A stretch of DNA of 64,000 nucleotides from Parenemella sanctibonifatiensis (GTDB taxonomy: Bacteria > Actinomycetota > Actinomycetes > Propionibacteriales > Propionibacteriaceae). The notes beneath the pieces are model-generated. The model did no database searches. It saw only the letters and a list, made by a program, of their open reading frames with translations, and was not told the DNA's origin. Positions 1 to 9,059 of the stretch are shown piece by piece. How positions within the stretch are numbered: position 1 is the stretch's first letter; every line of letters begins with the position of its first letter. A program made the translations under genes and the position numbers. The DNA is taken from assembly GCF_002250565.1 (NCBI RefSeq), contig NZ_NMVJ01000001.1, positions 62,001 to 126,000 on the forward strand, written 5' to 3'.

Positions 1-1312
1 TCACTGCGCCCTCGCCGCTGCCGTCGGCCTCCAGCTTGTCGACCGCGGCCCGGATGCCCTGCTCCTTGGTCTGGATGCCCTCCAGTTCCGGAGAGTTGAC
101 GTAGGCACCGTCACCGGCGGTGGCGACACCGGACACGTTCGGGTCCTCCTCGCCGGTGTCGACCACCACGCGCACCGGCAACCCCATCACCTTGGCGAAG
201 TCGAGGTCACGCTGGTCGTGGGCCGGCACCGCCATCACCGCACCGCTGCCGTAGTCGGCCAGCACGTAGTCGGCGGCGTACACGGGCACCTGCTCGCCGT
301 TGACGGGGTTGGTGGCGGTGACGCCCAGCGGGACGCCGGTCTTGGGTCGCTCGGTCGACTGCCGCTCGATCTCGGTGACCCGCTTGGTCTGTTCCGCGTA
401 CGCCTCCAAGGCCGCCCGCTGGTCCTCCGAGACGATCTCGGCAGCCAACTCCGACTCCGGCGCGACCGCCATGAAGGTGGCGCCCCACAGGGTGTCGGGG
501 CGGGTGGTGAAGACCCGGACAGGGGCGCTTCGGCCCTCGATCCGGAAGTCCACCCACGCGCCCTCGGAGCGGCCGATCCAGTTGCGCTGCATCGCCAGCA
601 CCCGGTCGGGCCAATGCCCCTCGAGCTGATCCATGTCATCCAGCAGCCGCTGGGCATAGTCAGTGATCTTGAAGTACCACTGGTTGAGTTTGCGCTTGGT
701 CACGGCAGCGCCACAGCGCTCACAGGCGCCTTGGACGACCTGCTCATTGGCCAGCACAGTCTGGTCGTTGGGGCACCAGTTGACGAAGCTTTCCTTGCGG
801 TAGGCCAGCCCGCGCTCGTGGAACTTGAGGAACAGCCACTGGGTCCAGCGGTAGTACTCGGGATCGGAGGTGTGCAGTCGCCGGCTCCAGTCCAGGCTCA
901 GGCCGTAGCGCTTGAAGGAGGCGACCTGGGTGTCGATGTTCTGGTAGGTCCACTCGGCCGGGTGCGCATTGCGCTTCATCGCCGCATTCTCTGCCGGCAG
1001 ACCGAAAGAATCCCAGCCGATCGGGTGCATCACGGTGTAGCCGCGCAGTCGCCAGTACCGCGCCAACACGTCGCCCATGGCAAAGGCCTCGGCGTGCCCC
1101 ATGTGGAGGTCACCGGAGGGGTAGGGGAACATGTCGAGCACGTACCGCTTCTCGCCCTCGGCGTCGTTGTCGACGTGGAAGGTCTGGTCCTCCTCCCAGA
1201 ATCGCTGCCACTTGTCCTGTGCTGCGGCCGCGTCGTAGCGGCCCGCGTCGTCGGGCTCGGGTGCGTCAACGCGGCTGTCAGGGGACGATGAGTTGTCGGT
1301 GCTCTGGCTCAC
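1..1312 (-). CDS. leuS: Leucyl-tRNA synthetase, N-terminal 437 residues (gene runs off the window)
   Basis: This is a class I aminoacyl-tRNA synthetase that charges tRNA-Leu in the cytoplasm. The Rossmann-fold signature [11 protein letters not shown] (HIGH motif) is encoded at about 1081-1140, followed by [14 protein letters not shown] Cys cluster with WCPNDQTVL and CERCG matches the zinc module seen in some bacterial LeuRS, and an editing (CP1) domain follows with [12 protein letters not shown]. The chosen start is GTG at 1312 (VSQSTDNSS), which leaves a short polar leader before the conserved KWQRFWEE region. Only about half of the usual 950 residues is present, because the KMSKS half lies beyond base 1. 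The family call is certain; the exact start is inferred. Confidence 0.96.
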   Translation of the reverse strand, partial: MSQSTDNSSSPDSRVDAPEPDDAGRYDAAAAQDKWQRFWEEDQTFHVDNDAEGEKRYVLDMFPYPSGDLHMGHAEAFAMGDVLARYWRLRGYTVMHPIGWDSFGLPAENAAMKRNAHPAEWTYQNIDTQVASFKRYGLSLDWSRRLHTSDPEYYRWTQWLFLKFHERGLAYRKESFVNWCPNDQTVLANEQVVQGACERCGAAVTKRKLNQWYFKITDYAQRLLDDMDQLEGHWPDRVLAMQRNWIGRSEGAWVDFRIEGRSAPVRVFTTRPDTLWGATFMAVAPESELAAEIVSEDQRAALEAYAEQTKRVTEIERQSTERPKTGVPLGVTATNPVNGEQVPVYAADYVLADYGSGAVMAVPAHDQRDLDFAKVMGLPVRVVVDTGEEDPNVSGVATAGDGAYVNSPELEGIQTKEQGIRAAVDKLEADGSGEGAV

Positions 1313-1362
1313 CGGCCCGATACTAGTCGAGGACGGCGGTGCCCGAGAGTCGTTTCGGGCCC

Positions 1363-2313
1363 TCACTGGTGCGCCGCCCGGGCAAACATGGAGGCGGCGA
1401 TCTCGTGCCGCTGCTGCTCCCAGGTCCGCGGCGGGGTCTGGAACATCTCGGCCTGCCACAACAGTCCCGCCAATTCGTGGTGCGGATGGTGCGCCAGGCA
1501 ACTCTCCAGAGCGTCGTTGGCCAGTGCTCCGTTGCCGGTCAGCCAACCCGACAGCGCCACCAGACACAGCGCGTCGGCGGCCTGGCCGGCGGGCACCAGC
1601 TGGGCGACCTGGCCCCACAGGTCCAGATAGGTCTCGGCAGTGTCGGTGGTGAGCCGGACGACAGGCAGGTCGCGGACCGCCTTGTCGGAGATCAGCACGG
1701 TCAGCTCGGCGGCCTCGGCTCCCGACAGCACCCAGGTGTCGGCCTCGAAGTCATCCAGGATCCACAGCAACTGGGCCATCCGTTCGGCCCGCGGTCGGTC
1801 CTGCCAATAGTCGCGGGCCTGGTGCCACAGGTCCTCGGCCTCCTGTTCGTCGGTGACCAGGCAGCCGGGTGTGGCGGCGGCCACACTGGCCTCCCGGCTG
1901 GGCATCACATCAGCCAGGTCGGCGACTCCCTCGATCCCGGCCGGTTGATAGGGACCGGACTCAGGCACTTCGGGCATGTTGGTGCCGACCAGTTCCCACT
2001 GCTCGCCCTCGATGGAGAAGGCAGCCGCGGCGAGGTTGGTCAGCCCCAGGAAGAGCACGGCTGCCGCGCCGTCCATGCCATCACCGAAGCCGCCGATGAC
2101 GACGATCTCGCAGTGCTCACTGGTGGCCATCCGCTCGACGTAGTCGATGCGTTCAGCCAGATCGGATTCGGGTGGGAACCGCATCGCCATGACTCCCTCG
2201 GGACCGAGGAGAACGGCGACGACACAGTTGTCGGGATGGAACCCGAGGATCAGTGGGATCAGGGGGACGACTTCGTGGGGTCCGGCGACCCGCAAGCGTG
2301 CTGGTGTGGTCAT
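1363..2313 (-). CDS. DUF4192 domain protein
   Basis: This 316-residue protein begins [20 protein letters not shown] and continues with [15 protein letters not shown], the usual opening of the actinobacterial DUF4192 family, whose function is unknown. The ATG at 2313 is preferred over an in-frame ATG 20 codons upstream because a GGTGAGG-type ribosome site lies just before it and the family begins here. No signal peptide or membrane helix is visible, so it should be cytoplasmic. It sits upstream of leuS on the same strand with a 50-bp gap and could be cotranscribed. No catalytic motif can be named. Confidence 0.85.
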   Translation of the reverse strand: MTTPARLRVAGPHEVVPLIPLILGFHPDNCVVAVLLGPEGVMAMRFPPESDLAERIDYVERMATSEHCEIVVIGGFGDGMDGAAAVLFLGLTNLAAAAFSIEGEQWELVGTNMPEVPESGPYQPAGIEGVADLADVMPSREASVAAATPGCLVTDEQEAEDLWHQARDYWQDRPRAERMAQLLWILDDFEADTWVLSGAEAAELTVLISDKAVRDLPVVRLTTDTAETYLDLWGQVAQLVPAGQAADALCLVALSGWLTGNGALANDALESCLAHHPHHELAGLLWQAEMFQTPPRTWEQQRHEIAASMFARAAHQ

Positions 2314-2437
2314 ACCCTCACCCATCGGTCGCTGGCAGGCGATTGCGCCGACGCGCACCAGATCTGTGGACAAGTTCGTCGGTCTCGCCTGCTGTGGACA
2401 ACGTCTCGGCCACCGGGGCGCGGTAAACTCGGCGGGG

Positions 2438-3232
2438 ATGTCTCAGTCGCACGGTCAGGGGCCCGGTCAAGAACCTCAGCAGCTCCCCGATTTCCTTCCT
2501 CCCCAGGGATCGGGTCCGCAGCCATCCTTCGATGCGCCTCGCGGACCGCAGTTCGACCACGGACCCCAGTTCGGCAGCGGTGGTGGAAGTCATCAGTACG
2601 GCGGCCAGCATCAGCAGGGGCATCAGTACCAGGGCTACCAACCCGAGCCGCCGGCGTACGGACAGCCGCTGACCCGCCAGCACGACTCCGTCTCGGTCGA
2701 TGAATTCGCCCCGCAGAAGAGCAAGTGGCCCGCCATCATCACCGGCATCGTCATCGGCGCGATTCTGCTCACCGTGGTGCTCGGAATGTTCTTCGCGCGC
2801 GGCCCTGAAGGCCCCGCCGAGGACCCCTCCCCCAGCGAGACTCCCGCCACCGCCGAGCCGACCGGCTATCAGCCGCCCCCCGGTGACACGGTCCCCTTCG
2901 AGGACGGTGACGTGGCCGGCCAGTGGACCATCATGGAGACCCGATGGGACTCCTCAGCCAGCGCCTCGAGCGGCGACTACGGATCGGTGCTGGTCGAGGT
3001 CCATCTGGAGCAGGGCGAACTGAGCTATGAGTTCTTCGCCTTCGACATCAACGTCGAGGACGTCCAGCAGGAAACCCGGGCGCAGTACTCACCGGCCATC
3101 GCGACGAACACGATGCAGCCCGGTGACACCGTACGCGGCTGGGTCACCTTCGACATGCCGCGCGGCAATTCGACGGTCTATCTGACCGAGCGCTACGGCG
3201 GCCCGATCAGCGCCATTCAGATCCAGGGCTGA
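2438..3232 (+). CDS. Single-pass membrane protein with DUF4352-like extracellular domain
   Basis: The protein has 264 residues. Residues 1-90 are rich in Gln, Gly, Pro and His. A membrane helix lies at about 97-119 (WPAIITGIVIGAILLTVVLG), then a Pro/Ser/Glu linker, then a folded domain of about 120 residues. That domain ends with VRGWVTFDMPRGNSTVYL, the G-x-V-x-F-x-V-P pattern of DUF4352 surface domains. The topology suggests a cytoplasmic tail and an outer beta-rich domain. The start at 2438 (MSQSHGQG) is chosen over a far upstream ATG because that extension would overlap the start of the divergent DUF4192 gene. Its role is unknown. Confidence 0.8.
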   Translation: MSQSHGQGPGQEPQQLPDFLPPQGSGPQPSFDAPRGPQFDHGPQFGSGGGSHQYGGQHQQGHQYQGYQPEPPAYGQPLTRQHDSVSVDEFAPQKSKWPAIITGIVIGAILLTVVLGMFFARGPEGPAEDPSPSETPATAEPTGYQPPPGDTVPFEDGDVAGQWTIMETRWDSSASASSGDYGSVLVEVHLEQGELSYEFFAFDINVEDVQQETRAQYSPAIATNTMQPGDTVRGWVTFDMPRGNSTVYLTERYGGPISAIQIQG

Positions 3233-3249
3233 GCAAATCCAGGGCCGAG

Positions 3250-4428
3250 TCAGTTACGGGCCGTCTGGGTGCGGATCGCGAGCTCGTAGAGCTCCTCGAA
3301 CCGGTCCAAAGTGGTGGCCATCGCGTGACTGGCCACGATCTCCTTGCTCGCCTCGCCCATCCGCTGCCGCAACCCACCGTCGCGCAACAACGGCGTCAGT
3401 CGGGCCACGAGGTCCTCGACATCGCCCGGTTCGTAGAGCCAACCATTGCGACCCGGTCGGACCAGGTGCGGCAGGGCCATCGCATTCGCAGCCACCACCG
3501 GCATCCCGGCGGCCATTGCCTCCATCGTCACCAGGCTTTGCAGCTCGGCCACCCCGGGCATGCAGAACAGGTCCGCCCGGCCGTAGGTCTCCAACAGCTC
3601 GTCGTCATCGATGAAGCCCCGGAATTCGATTCGGTCCGGCCCCAGCCCCAGCTCCGTGGCGAGTTGCTCCCATTCGTGACGCATGCCGCCCTGGCCCACG
3701 ATCTCCAGCTTGGCCGGCAGATCAGCCGGCAGCTTGGCCATCGCCCGGATCGGGTCGTTGACGCGCTTCTCCTGGTCCAACCGCCCGACGAACAGGATCG
3801 TCGGGACATGGTCGGCGCGGGCCCGATGAGCGGCCCACCGTTGCTCGGCGGCGGCGTACGGCTCGACGTCAATGCCGTTGCTGACGGCCAGCGCCCGCAT
3901 GTCGGTGGCTTCCTCGAGCAGGTCGACGGCCTTCTGGGTCGGGGAGGTGACGACTGCGGCGCAGCTGAATGCGCGCTCCAGGTCGTCCCACAGCCACCGC
4001 GACCCGATCCCGCGCACCGGCGCCGGCACCGGCACGTGATCGAAGAAGTTCTCCGGCACGAGGTGGTTGGTGGCAACCAGCGGATAGCCGTACTTGCGGC
4101 AGGCGTGGGCCAGACCGCGACCGATGAGGAAGTGGTCCTGCAGGTGCACCACCTCGGGGTCGATCACCTTGATCAGCTGCCGCGACACCGGATGAGCCTG
4201 CCAGGGGTAGATCACCCGAAAGCTCTTGTAGGCCCAGTAGTCGAAGGCGCGGACATGGTGCAGGATCATCCCGTCGCGCTCGACCGGGCCAACGTGGGCA
4301 TCAGGCGAGGGGCACACGACGTGGACATCATGTCCGCGCCCCACCAGACCGTGGGCCAACCGCTCGCTGAAGTTGGCAGCGCCGTTCACGGTGGGCGGGT
4401 AGGTGTCGGTGCCGATGAGGATTCTCAC
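3250..4428 (-). CDS. Family 4 glycosyltransferase (PimB/MgtA-like)
   Basis: A GT-B glycosyltransferase of 392 residues. The N-terminal acceptor domain opens RILIGTDTYPPTVNGAANF and includes HLQDHFLIGRG. The C-terminal nucleotide-sugar domain has ILFVGRLDQEKRV and an E-x7-E motif in PGVAELQSLVTMEAMAAG. Relatives transfer mannose or glucuronate to lipid acceptors in actinobacterial glycolipid and lipoglycan assembly; the donor here cannot be read. The GTG start at 4428 overlaps the stop of the upstream glycosyltransferase by 4 nt (GTGA), so the two are translationally coupled. It probably acts at the inner face of the membrane without a membrane helix of its own. Confidence 0.9.
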   Translation of the reverse strand: MRILIGTDTYPPTVNGAANFSERLAHGLVGRGHDVHVVCPSPDAHVGPVERDGMILHHVRAFDYWAYKSFRVIYPWQAHPVSRQLIKVIDPEVVHLQDHFLIGRGLAHACRKYGYPLVATNHLVPENFFDHVPVPAPVRGIGSRWLWDDLERAFSCAAVVTSPTQKAVDLLEEATDMRALAVSNGIDVEPYAAAEQRWAAHRARADHVPTILFVGRLDQEKRVNDPIRAMAKLPADLPAKLEIVGQGGMRHEWEQLATELGLGPDRIEFRGFIDDDELLETYGRADLFCMPGVAELQSLVTMEAMAAGMPVVAANAMALPHLVRPGRNGWLYEPGDVEDLVARLTPLLRDGGLRQRMGEASKEIVASHAMATTLDRFEELYELAIRTQTARN

Positions 4429-5669
4429 TGGAGGGGCCCTTCCTGGGCGAGTCGATAGCTTGCTCGCAGTCGTTGGACATGGGTCGGGGTGCTGAACTCT
4501 TCCCGCGCCACCAGGGCGGCTCGGGAAGCGGCGACGACACGTTCGGGGTGCCGGGCCAGATCGATGAGAGCGGCGGCGTACGCCTGTTGATCGCCGAAGG
4601 CGGGGATCCCGGCGCCGTCGGTGCCGGCCAATCCCTCCACCAGGGCGGGATCCCGGTACAGCACCGGGCGCAACGCGCGGATCGACTCGGCGACGGTCAT
4701 CGGCTGATTGTCCCACCCTCGAGAGGTCATCGCGCTCAGGTGCGATCCGGCGAGGCGCGCGATGACCTCTTCCCGAGGTAGCGGGCCCAGCACCGAGACG
4801 CCAGGAGTGGAACCGGCCAACTGCTGCACCTGGCCGCGCAGGTCGCCGTCCCCGATCACCTCGACCTCGAGCCGGCCCGGTCCCAGCTCGGCTTGGGCAC
4901 TCCGGACCGCCCCCAGGAAGAACAGGATCTGCTTCTCGGGGCACAACCGCCCGATCCAGACCACCCGTAACGGCCCCTCGACGCCGTCCACCGGTGCTGC
5001 CTCGGGCAGCCCGGGGCCAGCGTTGGGGATGACATCGACGTGGTCGATGCCACAATCCCGCAGCCGACCGGCCTGGTGGGCCGAGGGGGAGATGACCCGG
5101 TCCACCCGCCGTGCCACCGACAGAGTCATGCCGCGCATCGCAGCATCGCCGGGCCGTTCGGCCAGACCACGCCAGTCCTGGTAAGCAGGAAACCGTAGCC
5201 CGGTGAGAGCCGAGTGCAGCGAGCCCGCCGTGGCCGCCAAGGCCTTCTGTACGGGCAGGGTGGTCTGCCAGAAGAAGGTATGGACGGTCTGCAGCACCGG
5301 CAGGTGTAACTGTCGCGCCGCAGCAATCGCAGCGGCCGCCAGCCCGAACTCCGAATGCAGATGCACCACCTGGGTCCGGGACCGGCGCAACAGCCCAGCG
5401 ATCATCGAGACCAACCGGCGTGACCGCCTGGCCACCGGCATCTGGAGATGCGGCAGCCGGCCCAGGATCGGGGTGCCGACTGCTGTCACACCGGGGTAGG
5501 CGCCGAGCTTCGCCAACCGTGCCGAGGCCGGGCTGGCGACCAGCACCGGATGACCGGCCTCAGCCAGCGCCAATGCCGCCTGGCCGAAGGCATGCTCGGC
5601 ACCGCCCAACGTGTCGAGGGTGTAGTCACTGACCAGGGCAACCCTGGCCGGCGGCGGATCAGGCAGCAT
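4425..5669 (-). CDS. Family 4 glycosyltransferase, partner of the downstream GT4
   Basis: This 414-residue protein opens VALVSDYTLDTLGGAEHAF, the glycine-rich loop of GT4 N-terminal domains, and carries HLHSEFGLAAA, VISPSAHQAGRL and LRVVWIGRLCPEKQ. The usual E-x7-E becomes D-x7-E (DNQPMTVAE), so the first acidic residue is conservatively changed. The ATG at 5669 lies 11 nt inside the 3' end of the transporter gene upstream. The downstream GT4 overlaps by 4 nt. The three genes look like one operon for making and perhaps moving a surface glycoconjugate, but donor and acceptor are unknown. Confidence 0.88.
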   Translation of the reverse strand: MLPDPPPARVALVSDYTLDTLGGAEHAFGQAALALAEAGHPVLVASPASARLAKLGAYPGVTAVGTPILGRLPHLQMPVARRSRRLVSMIAGLLRRSRTQVVHLHSEFGLAAAAIAAARQLHLPVLQTVHTFFWQTTLPVQKALAATAGSLHSALTGLRFPAYQDWRGLAERPGDAAMRGMTLSVARRVDRVISPSAHQAGRLRDCGIDHVDVIPNAGPGLPEAAPVDGVEGPLRVVWIGRLCPEKQILFFLGAVRSAQAELGPGRLEVEVIGDGDLRGQVQQLAGSTPGVSVLGPLPREEVIARLAGSHLSAMTSRGWDNQPMTVAESIRALRPVLYRDPALVEGLAGTDGAGIPAFGDQQAYAAALIDLARHPERVVAASRAALVAREEFSTPTHVQRLRASYRLAQEGPLQ

Positions 5670-6576
5670 CGGTCGATTCCGCCGCGGCAAGCTTGTGCTG
5701 TCGCTCTGCATTGCGTTCCAGCGCATCAGGGTGATACTTCGACAGCAGGAACACCCCCACAATCGCCAGGACCCCGAAGACCGCCATCCCGGCGCCAACC
5801 GGGCCGGTGATGAGGCTGCCCTCCCCCAACACCACCAGACCGAAGATCACGGCAATCAGTGGGTCAACCGTCGTCATCGAACCGACGACGATCTCGGCGG
5901 GACCGTTGGCGTACCCCTGCTGGATGAAGAACAGGCCGATGGCATAGCAGGCCAGCATGCAGCCGATGATGATCCACAGGAACGGATTGGTGAGCGCGCC
6001 CGGCTCCTTGAGGGTCTCCAGCGCGATCTTCATGAACCCCGACGCGAGACCGTAGAGCAACGCACCGCCGCAGGCACTGGCAAGGCAGCGCCACCAGTCC
6101 GCGCCGCGCTGACCGGACAGCGCCAGCACCAGCGCTGCGGCGACGATCGCGCCGCCGCCCCACGCAATGTGGGCCGGGTCGATGGTCATCTCGTCGCTGG
6201 CATGGGTGGCCGACAGCAGCGTGAACACCACGACACCAGTGATGGTCAGCGCAATCGACCCGATCACCGGCTTGGTGATCGGATAGCCGTGCAACTTGTT
6301 CGAGGCCAGCACCGTCCACGGGATCGCCAGGATGCCAACGGGCTGCACCACCGCCAGTGGTGCCATCGTCAGCGCGATCATGTGCAGGCCGGCACCGGCC
6401 AGGACCAGGACGCCACCGAGCACCCAACGTGGGTTGGTGAACTGCCGCAACAGGTGACGCATCGTCATCTGCGTCTGCTCGCCCATGTGCTTCTTCAGGG
6501 CCGTCGACTGGAGCATCGCCCCGGCCGCAAACCCGAAGGACGCCAGCACCACGAGCAGGACTGCAAGTGCAATCAT
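5659..6576 (-). CDS. DMT-superfamily (EamA/NIPA-like) membrane transporter
   Basis: About 305 residues made of roughly nine to ten hydrophobic helices, starting MIALAVLLVVLASFGFAAGA, with the two-fold repeat pattern of drug/metabolite transporters (VVQPVGILAIPWT in the first half, SMTTVDPLIAVIFGLVVLGE in the second). The phrase PLAVVQPVG followed by VDPLIAVIFG is typical of DMT proteins. The start at 6576 is chosen because a strong GGGAGGAG site stands 7 nt upstream; an ATG at 6600 would have none. It leads the glycosyltransferase operon with an 11-nt overlap. The substrate is unknown. Confidence 0.82.
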   Translation of the reverse strand: MIALAVLLVVLASFGFAAGAMLQSTALKKHMGEQTQMTMRHLLRQFTNPRWVLGGVLVLAGAGLHMIALTMAPLAVVQPVGILAIPWTVLASNKLHGYPITKPVIGSIALTITGVVVFTLLSATHASDEMTIDPAHIAWGGGAIVAAALVLALSGQRGADWWRCLASACGGALLYGLASGFMKIALETLKEPGALTNPFLWIIIGCMLACYAIGLFFIQQGYANGPAEIVVGSMTTVDPLIAVIFGLVVLGEGSLITGPVGAGMAVFGVLAIVGVFLLSKYHPDALERNAERQHKLAAAESTDAA

Positions 6577-6749
6577 CACGGCGCTCCTCCCCCAGTCCAC
6601 GTCACGCCCGGTGCGTGATCACTGCACAGACTTTCACCAGACGCGGTCTCCGGGCCACCCGGCAGGCTGGAACGGGCCCGTGGTGCGACGGCAGCCCGGG
6701 GCAGGTCGGCCCCGGGTCGGATCCGCGTCGGCCAGCTCCGGGCAAACCC

Positions 6750-7973
6750 TCAGGACCGGAACACGATGACGGTGTCGCCCTCCCGGACCTGGCTGTAGAG
6801 CTCGGCGATGCCGTCCTTGTCCCGGACGTTGACGCAACCGTGCGAACCACCCACCTGGCCGCGGCGGGCGAAGTCGGCCGAGTAGTGCACAGCCTGACCA
6901 CCGGAGAAGAACATGGCCCACGGCATCGGTGTGTGATACAGGCTGGAGACGTGGTTGCGGGACTTCCAGTACACCTGGAACTGACCCTCCCGGGTCGGGC
7001 TCAGCTCGGTCCCGAAGCGGACGTCGAAGCTGATCCGGACCGTCCCGTCCACGACCCACCACAGCATGTTGGAGGACTTGTCGATGCAGATCACCCGACC
7101 GGTCATGCAGCGCGGATCCAGCTGCGGCGCATTACTGGGCGCCTTCGGGGTCGGGGCGACGTTGTGCAGTTCGTCCTGGGTCGGCGTACGCGTCATGCCG
7201 ACGAGCCGGTCCCAGGTGGTGCGGTCCACCACGCCGCTGGGCACCAGGCCCCGGCGCTCCTGGAAACTGGACACCGAGGCGACGGTCTGGTCTCCGTAGA
7301 AGTCGGTGACATTGCCACTGAACCAGTTGAGCTGTTTGAGCCGGGCCTGCAGTTCGCGCACCTGGTCCCCACGGGCGCCACGCTCCAGAATCACCTCACC
7401 GGGCTCAGGACGGTTGGCGAGCTCGGCCTCGGTCGGGGCCTTCGTCATCGACACCAGGGTGTCCCAGGTCTTCTGGTCCACCGCACCGCTGACCGGGAGT
7501 CCCCGCTTGGCCTGAAAACCCTCCACCGAGGCGGTGGTGGTGCGGCCGTACAGGTCGGTCACCTGCCCGACGAACCAGTCCAGTTGGCGCAACCGGGCCT
7601 GCAGCTCACGTACCTGCGGGCCGCTGCTGCCCGCTTTGAGGATCGCCGGCCCCGGGGTCGGGCTGGCGGCCGTGGTCGGGCTGGCGGCCGTGGTCGGGCT
7701 GGGTGAGGGCGTCGTGTCGGCGGGCCGCGTCGCCGCTGGCGTCGGGCTGGGCGCGGGCGTACTCGGCTCGATCGTCGGGGTCGGAGCGGGAGTCTCGGCC
7801 CCGGTGGGTTCGGGGACATCCTCAGGTGCGCTGGTCATCGGCGCAGCAGGGGTCGGCTCGACCGACTGGCCCTGCGCCGGATGGGCCAACTCGGGCCCCG
7901 GGGCACACCCGGTGATCACCAGGACCGCGATGGCGACGACGGCAGCAAGACGAGACAGATGATCACGCAACAC
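6750..7973 (-). CDS. Lipoprotein L,D-transpeptidase with two peptidoglycan-binding domains
   Basis: 407 residues. A signal peptide ends in the lipobox ITGC (Cys23), followed by a Pro/Thr/Ser-rich spacer. Two copies of a PG_binding_1 domain follow, each with the QVRELQARL helix (ILKAGSSGPQ... and ILERGARGDQ...). The C-terminal YkuD domain has the catalytic SHGCVNVRD with an upstream His (VHYSADF). Such enzymes make 3-3 crosslinks in peptidoglycan or anchor proteins on the outer face of the membrane. The GTG at 7973 is preferred because it places the positive n-region just before the hydrophobic stretch and has GGTGA upstream. The ATG at 8066 would add 31 residues that do not look like a signal peptide. 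Confidence 0.92.
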   Translation of the reverse strand: MLRDHLSRLAAVVAIAVLVITGCAPGPELAHPAQGQSVEPTPAAPMTSAPEDVPEPTGAETPAPTPTIEPSTPAPSPTPAATRPADTTPSPSPTTAASPTTAASPTPGPAILKAGSSGPQVRELQARLRQLDWFVGQVTDLYGRTTTASVEGFQAKRGLPVSGAVDQKTWDTLVSMTKAPTEAELANRPEPGEVILERGARGDQVRELQARLKQLNWFSGNVTDFYGDQTVASVSSFQERRGLVPSGVVDRTTWDRLVGMTRTPTQDELHNVAPTPKAPSNAPQLDPRCMTGRVICIDKSSNMLWWVVDGTVRISFDVRFGTELSPTREGQFQVYWKSRNHVSSLYHTPMPWAMFFSGGQAVHYSADFARRGQVGGSHGCVNVRDKDGIAELYSQVREGDTVIVFRS

Positions 7974-8110
7974 AAGTTCACCTTTGTGACCGGACGGATA
8001 GGGGAAGGACAGCACCGTCGTGGCACGAGCGTACGCGGCCAGCGCCACCTGCACGCGGCACGACACGTCAACTTCTGGCCTGAGTGGTCTCGAGCTTTAG
8101 GCTGGCCCTC

Positions 8111-8992
8111 ATGACCGCCGTTGCCGAGCTACTCCCCCGGGCCGTCTGGCAGCAGCGCGAGGCCGCCCACCTGGAGCGCTGCGGGGCCCTGTTCGGGGCG
8201 GATCTGCGCCGACGCCAGCGCGGCGAGAAGCACCCGATCGACGACTTCTTGTGGCAGTACTACTCGTTCCGGCCCGGGCAGTTGCGGACCTGGCATGCCG
8301 GGCACGGCATTGTCCTGACCGGCGCCACCGCGGCGGACCGGGGGCGGGACTATCGCGACACCGGCACGCCCGGCAACGGCCGAATCGTCGACACCGAGCA
8401 GATCCTGGCCCGACGAGGAGCGACCATCGGGCGTACCTTGCGGCTGCTGTCCGCCGTCCAGGGCCGCAGCCCGCAGCTGGGGTGTTTCGGCCTGCACGAA
8501 TGGGCGATGGTGTACGCCGAACCGGACCTTCGCCGCCACCCGGCGCCCCTGCGACTGGGCGCCGCAGGCACCGATGAGGTGGTCCGCGACGGCCAGCTGC
8601 GCTGCAGCCACGTGGATGCGTTCCGGTTCTTCACCGAGCAGGCCAAACCGCTCAACCAGTTCACGCCGACCCGTGACAACCAGCTCGACCTGGACCAGCC
8701 GGGCTGCCTGCACGTCTCGATGGATGTCTACAAGGCGGCGTACAAGCTGTCCCCGCTGCTCGACTCGGCCCTGGTGCTGGACTGTTTCGCGTTGGCCCGC
8801 GAGATCCGCTGGCTCGACATGGCCGCCAGCCCCTACGATCTGGCCGACCACGGCTGCGAGCCGGTGCGGATCGAGACTCCGCAGGGTCGAGCAGAGTATG
8901 TACGCCGGCAGCGCACCTTCGCTGATCGGGCCGGGCAGTTGCGCGCCCGGATCCTCACCGCCGCGGGCGCCTTCACCACTCAGGACTGGTGA
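8111..8992 (+). CDS. Conserved actinobacterial protein of the family labelled 3-methyladenine DNA glycosylase
   Basis: 293 residues from the ATG at 8111 (MTAVAELLPRAVW). It has the family signature EKHPIDDFLWQYYSFRPGQL followed by TWHAGHG, and later GCFGLHEWAMVY and LDCFALAREIRWLDMAASPYDL. Actinobacterial members are widely annotated as 3-methyladenine DNA glycosylase, but no helix-hairpin-helix or Tag-like motif is visible to me. The enzyme label is therefore inherited and not shown by the sequence. It is transcribed divergently from the L,D-transpeptidase and stands alone. A real tag gene exists elsewhere in the window at 24063-24662. Confidence 0.65.
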   Translation: MTAVAELLPRAVWQQREAAHLERCGALFGADLRRRQRGEKHPIDDFLWQYYSFRPGQLRTWHAGHGIVLTGATAADRGRDYRDTGTPGNGRIVDTEQILARRGATIGRTLRLLSAVQGRSPQLGCFGLHEWAMVYAEPDLRRHPAPLRLGAAGTDEVVRDGQLRCSHVDAFRFFTEQAKPLNQFTPTRDNQLDLDQPGCLHVSMDVYKAAYKLSPLLDSALVLDCFALAREIRWLDMAASPYDLADHGCEPVRIETPQGRAEYVRRQRTFADRAGQLRARILTAAGAFTTQDW

Positions 8993-9017
8993 ATCCCACC
9001 GCCGGTGCGCTTGATGT

Positions 9018-9041
9018 GGAAAAATCCCGAGGGAGTTTTCC
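9018..9041. promoter_or_regulatory. Palindromic operator upstream of the LacI remnant
   Basis: Two 11-nt arms, GGAAAAATCCC and GGGAGTTTTCC, flank a 2-nt GA centre and pair at ten of eleven positions. A loop of two bases makes an RNA hairpin unlikely, while an even-centred palindrome 19 nt before the ATG of a LacI-family gene is a classic autoregulatory operator. The site is well preserved although the adjacent regulator is broken. Confidence 0.6.
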
Positions 9042-9059
9042 GAATCATCAGGAGAGGCG

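Noticed and set aside
18-1291. Plus-strand frames opposite leuS, such as 218-1291
   Set aside because: They mirror the leuS reading frame, with no ribosome site and no family pattern.
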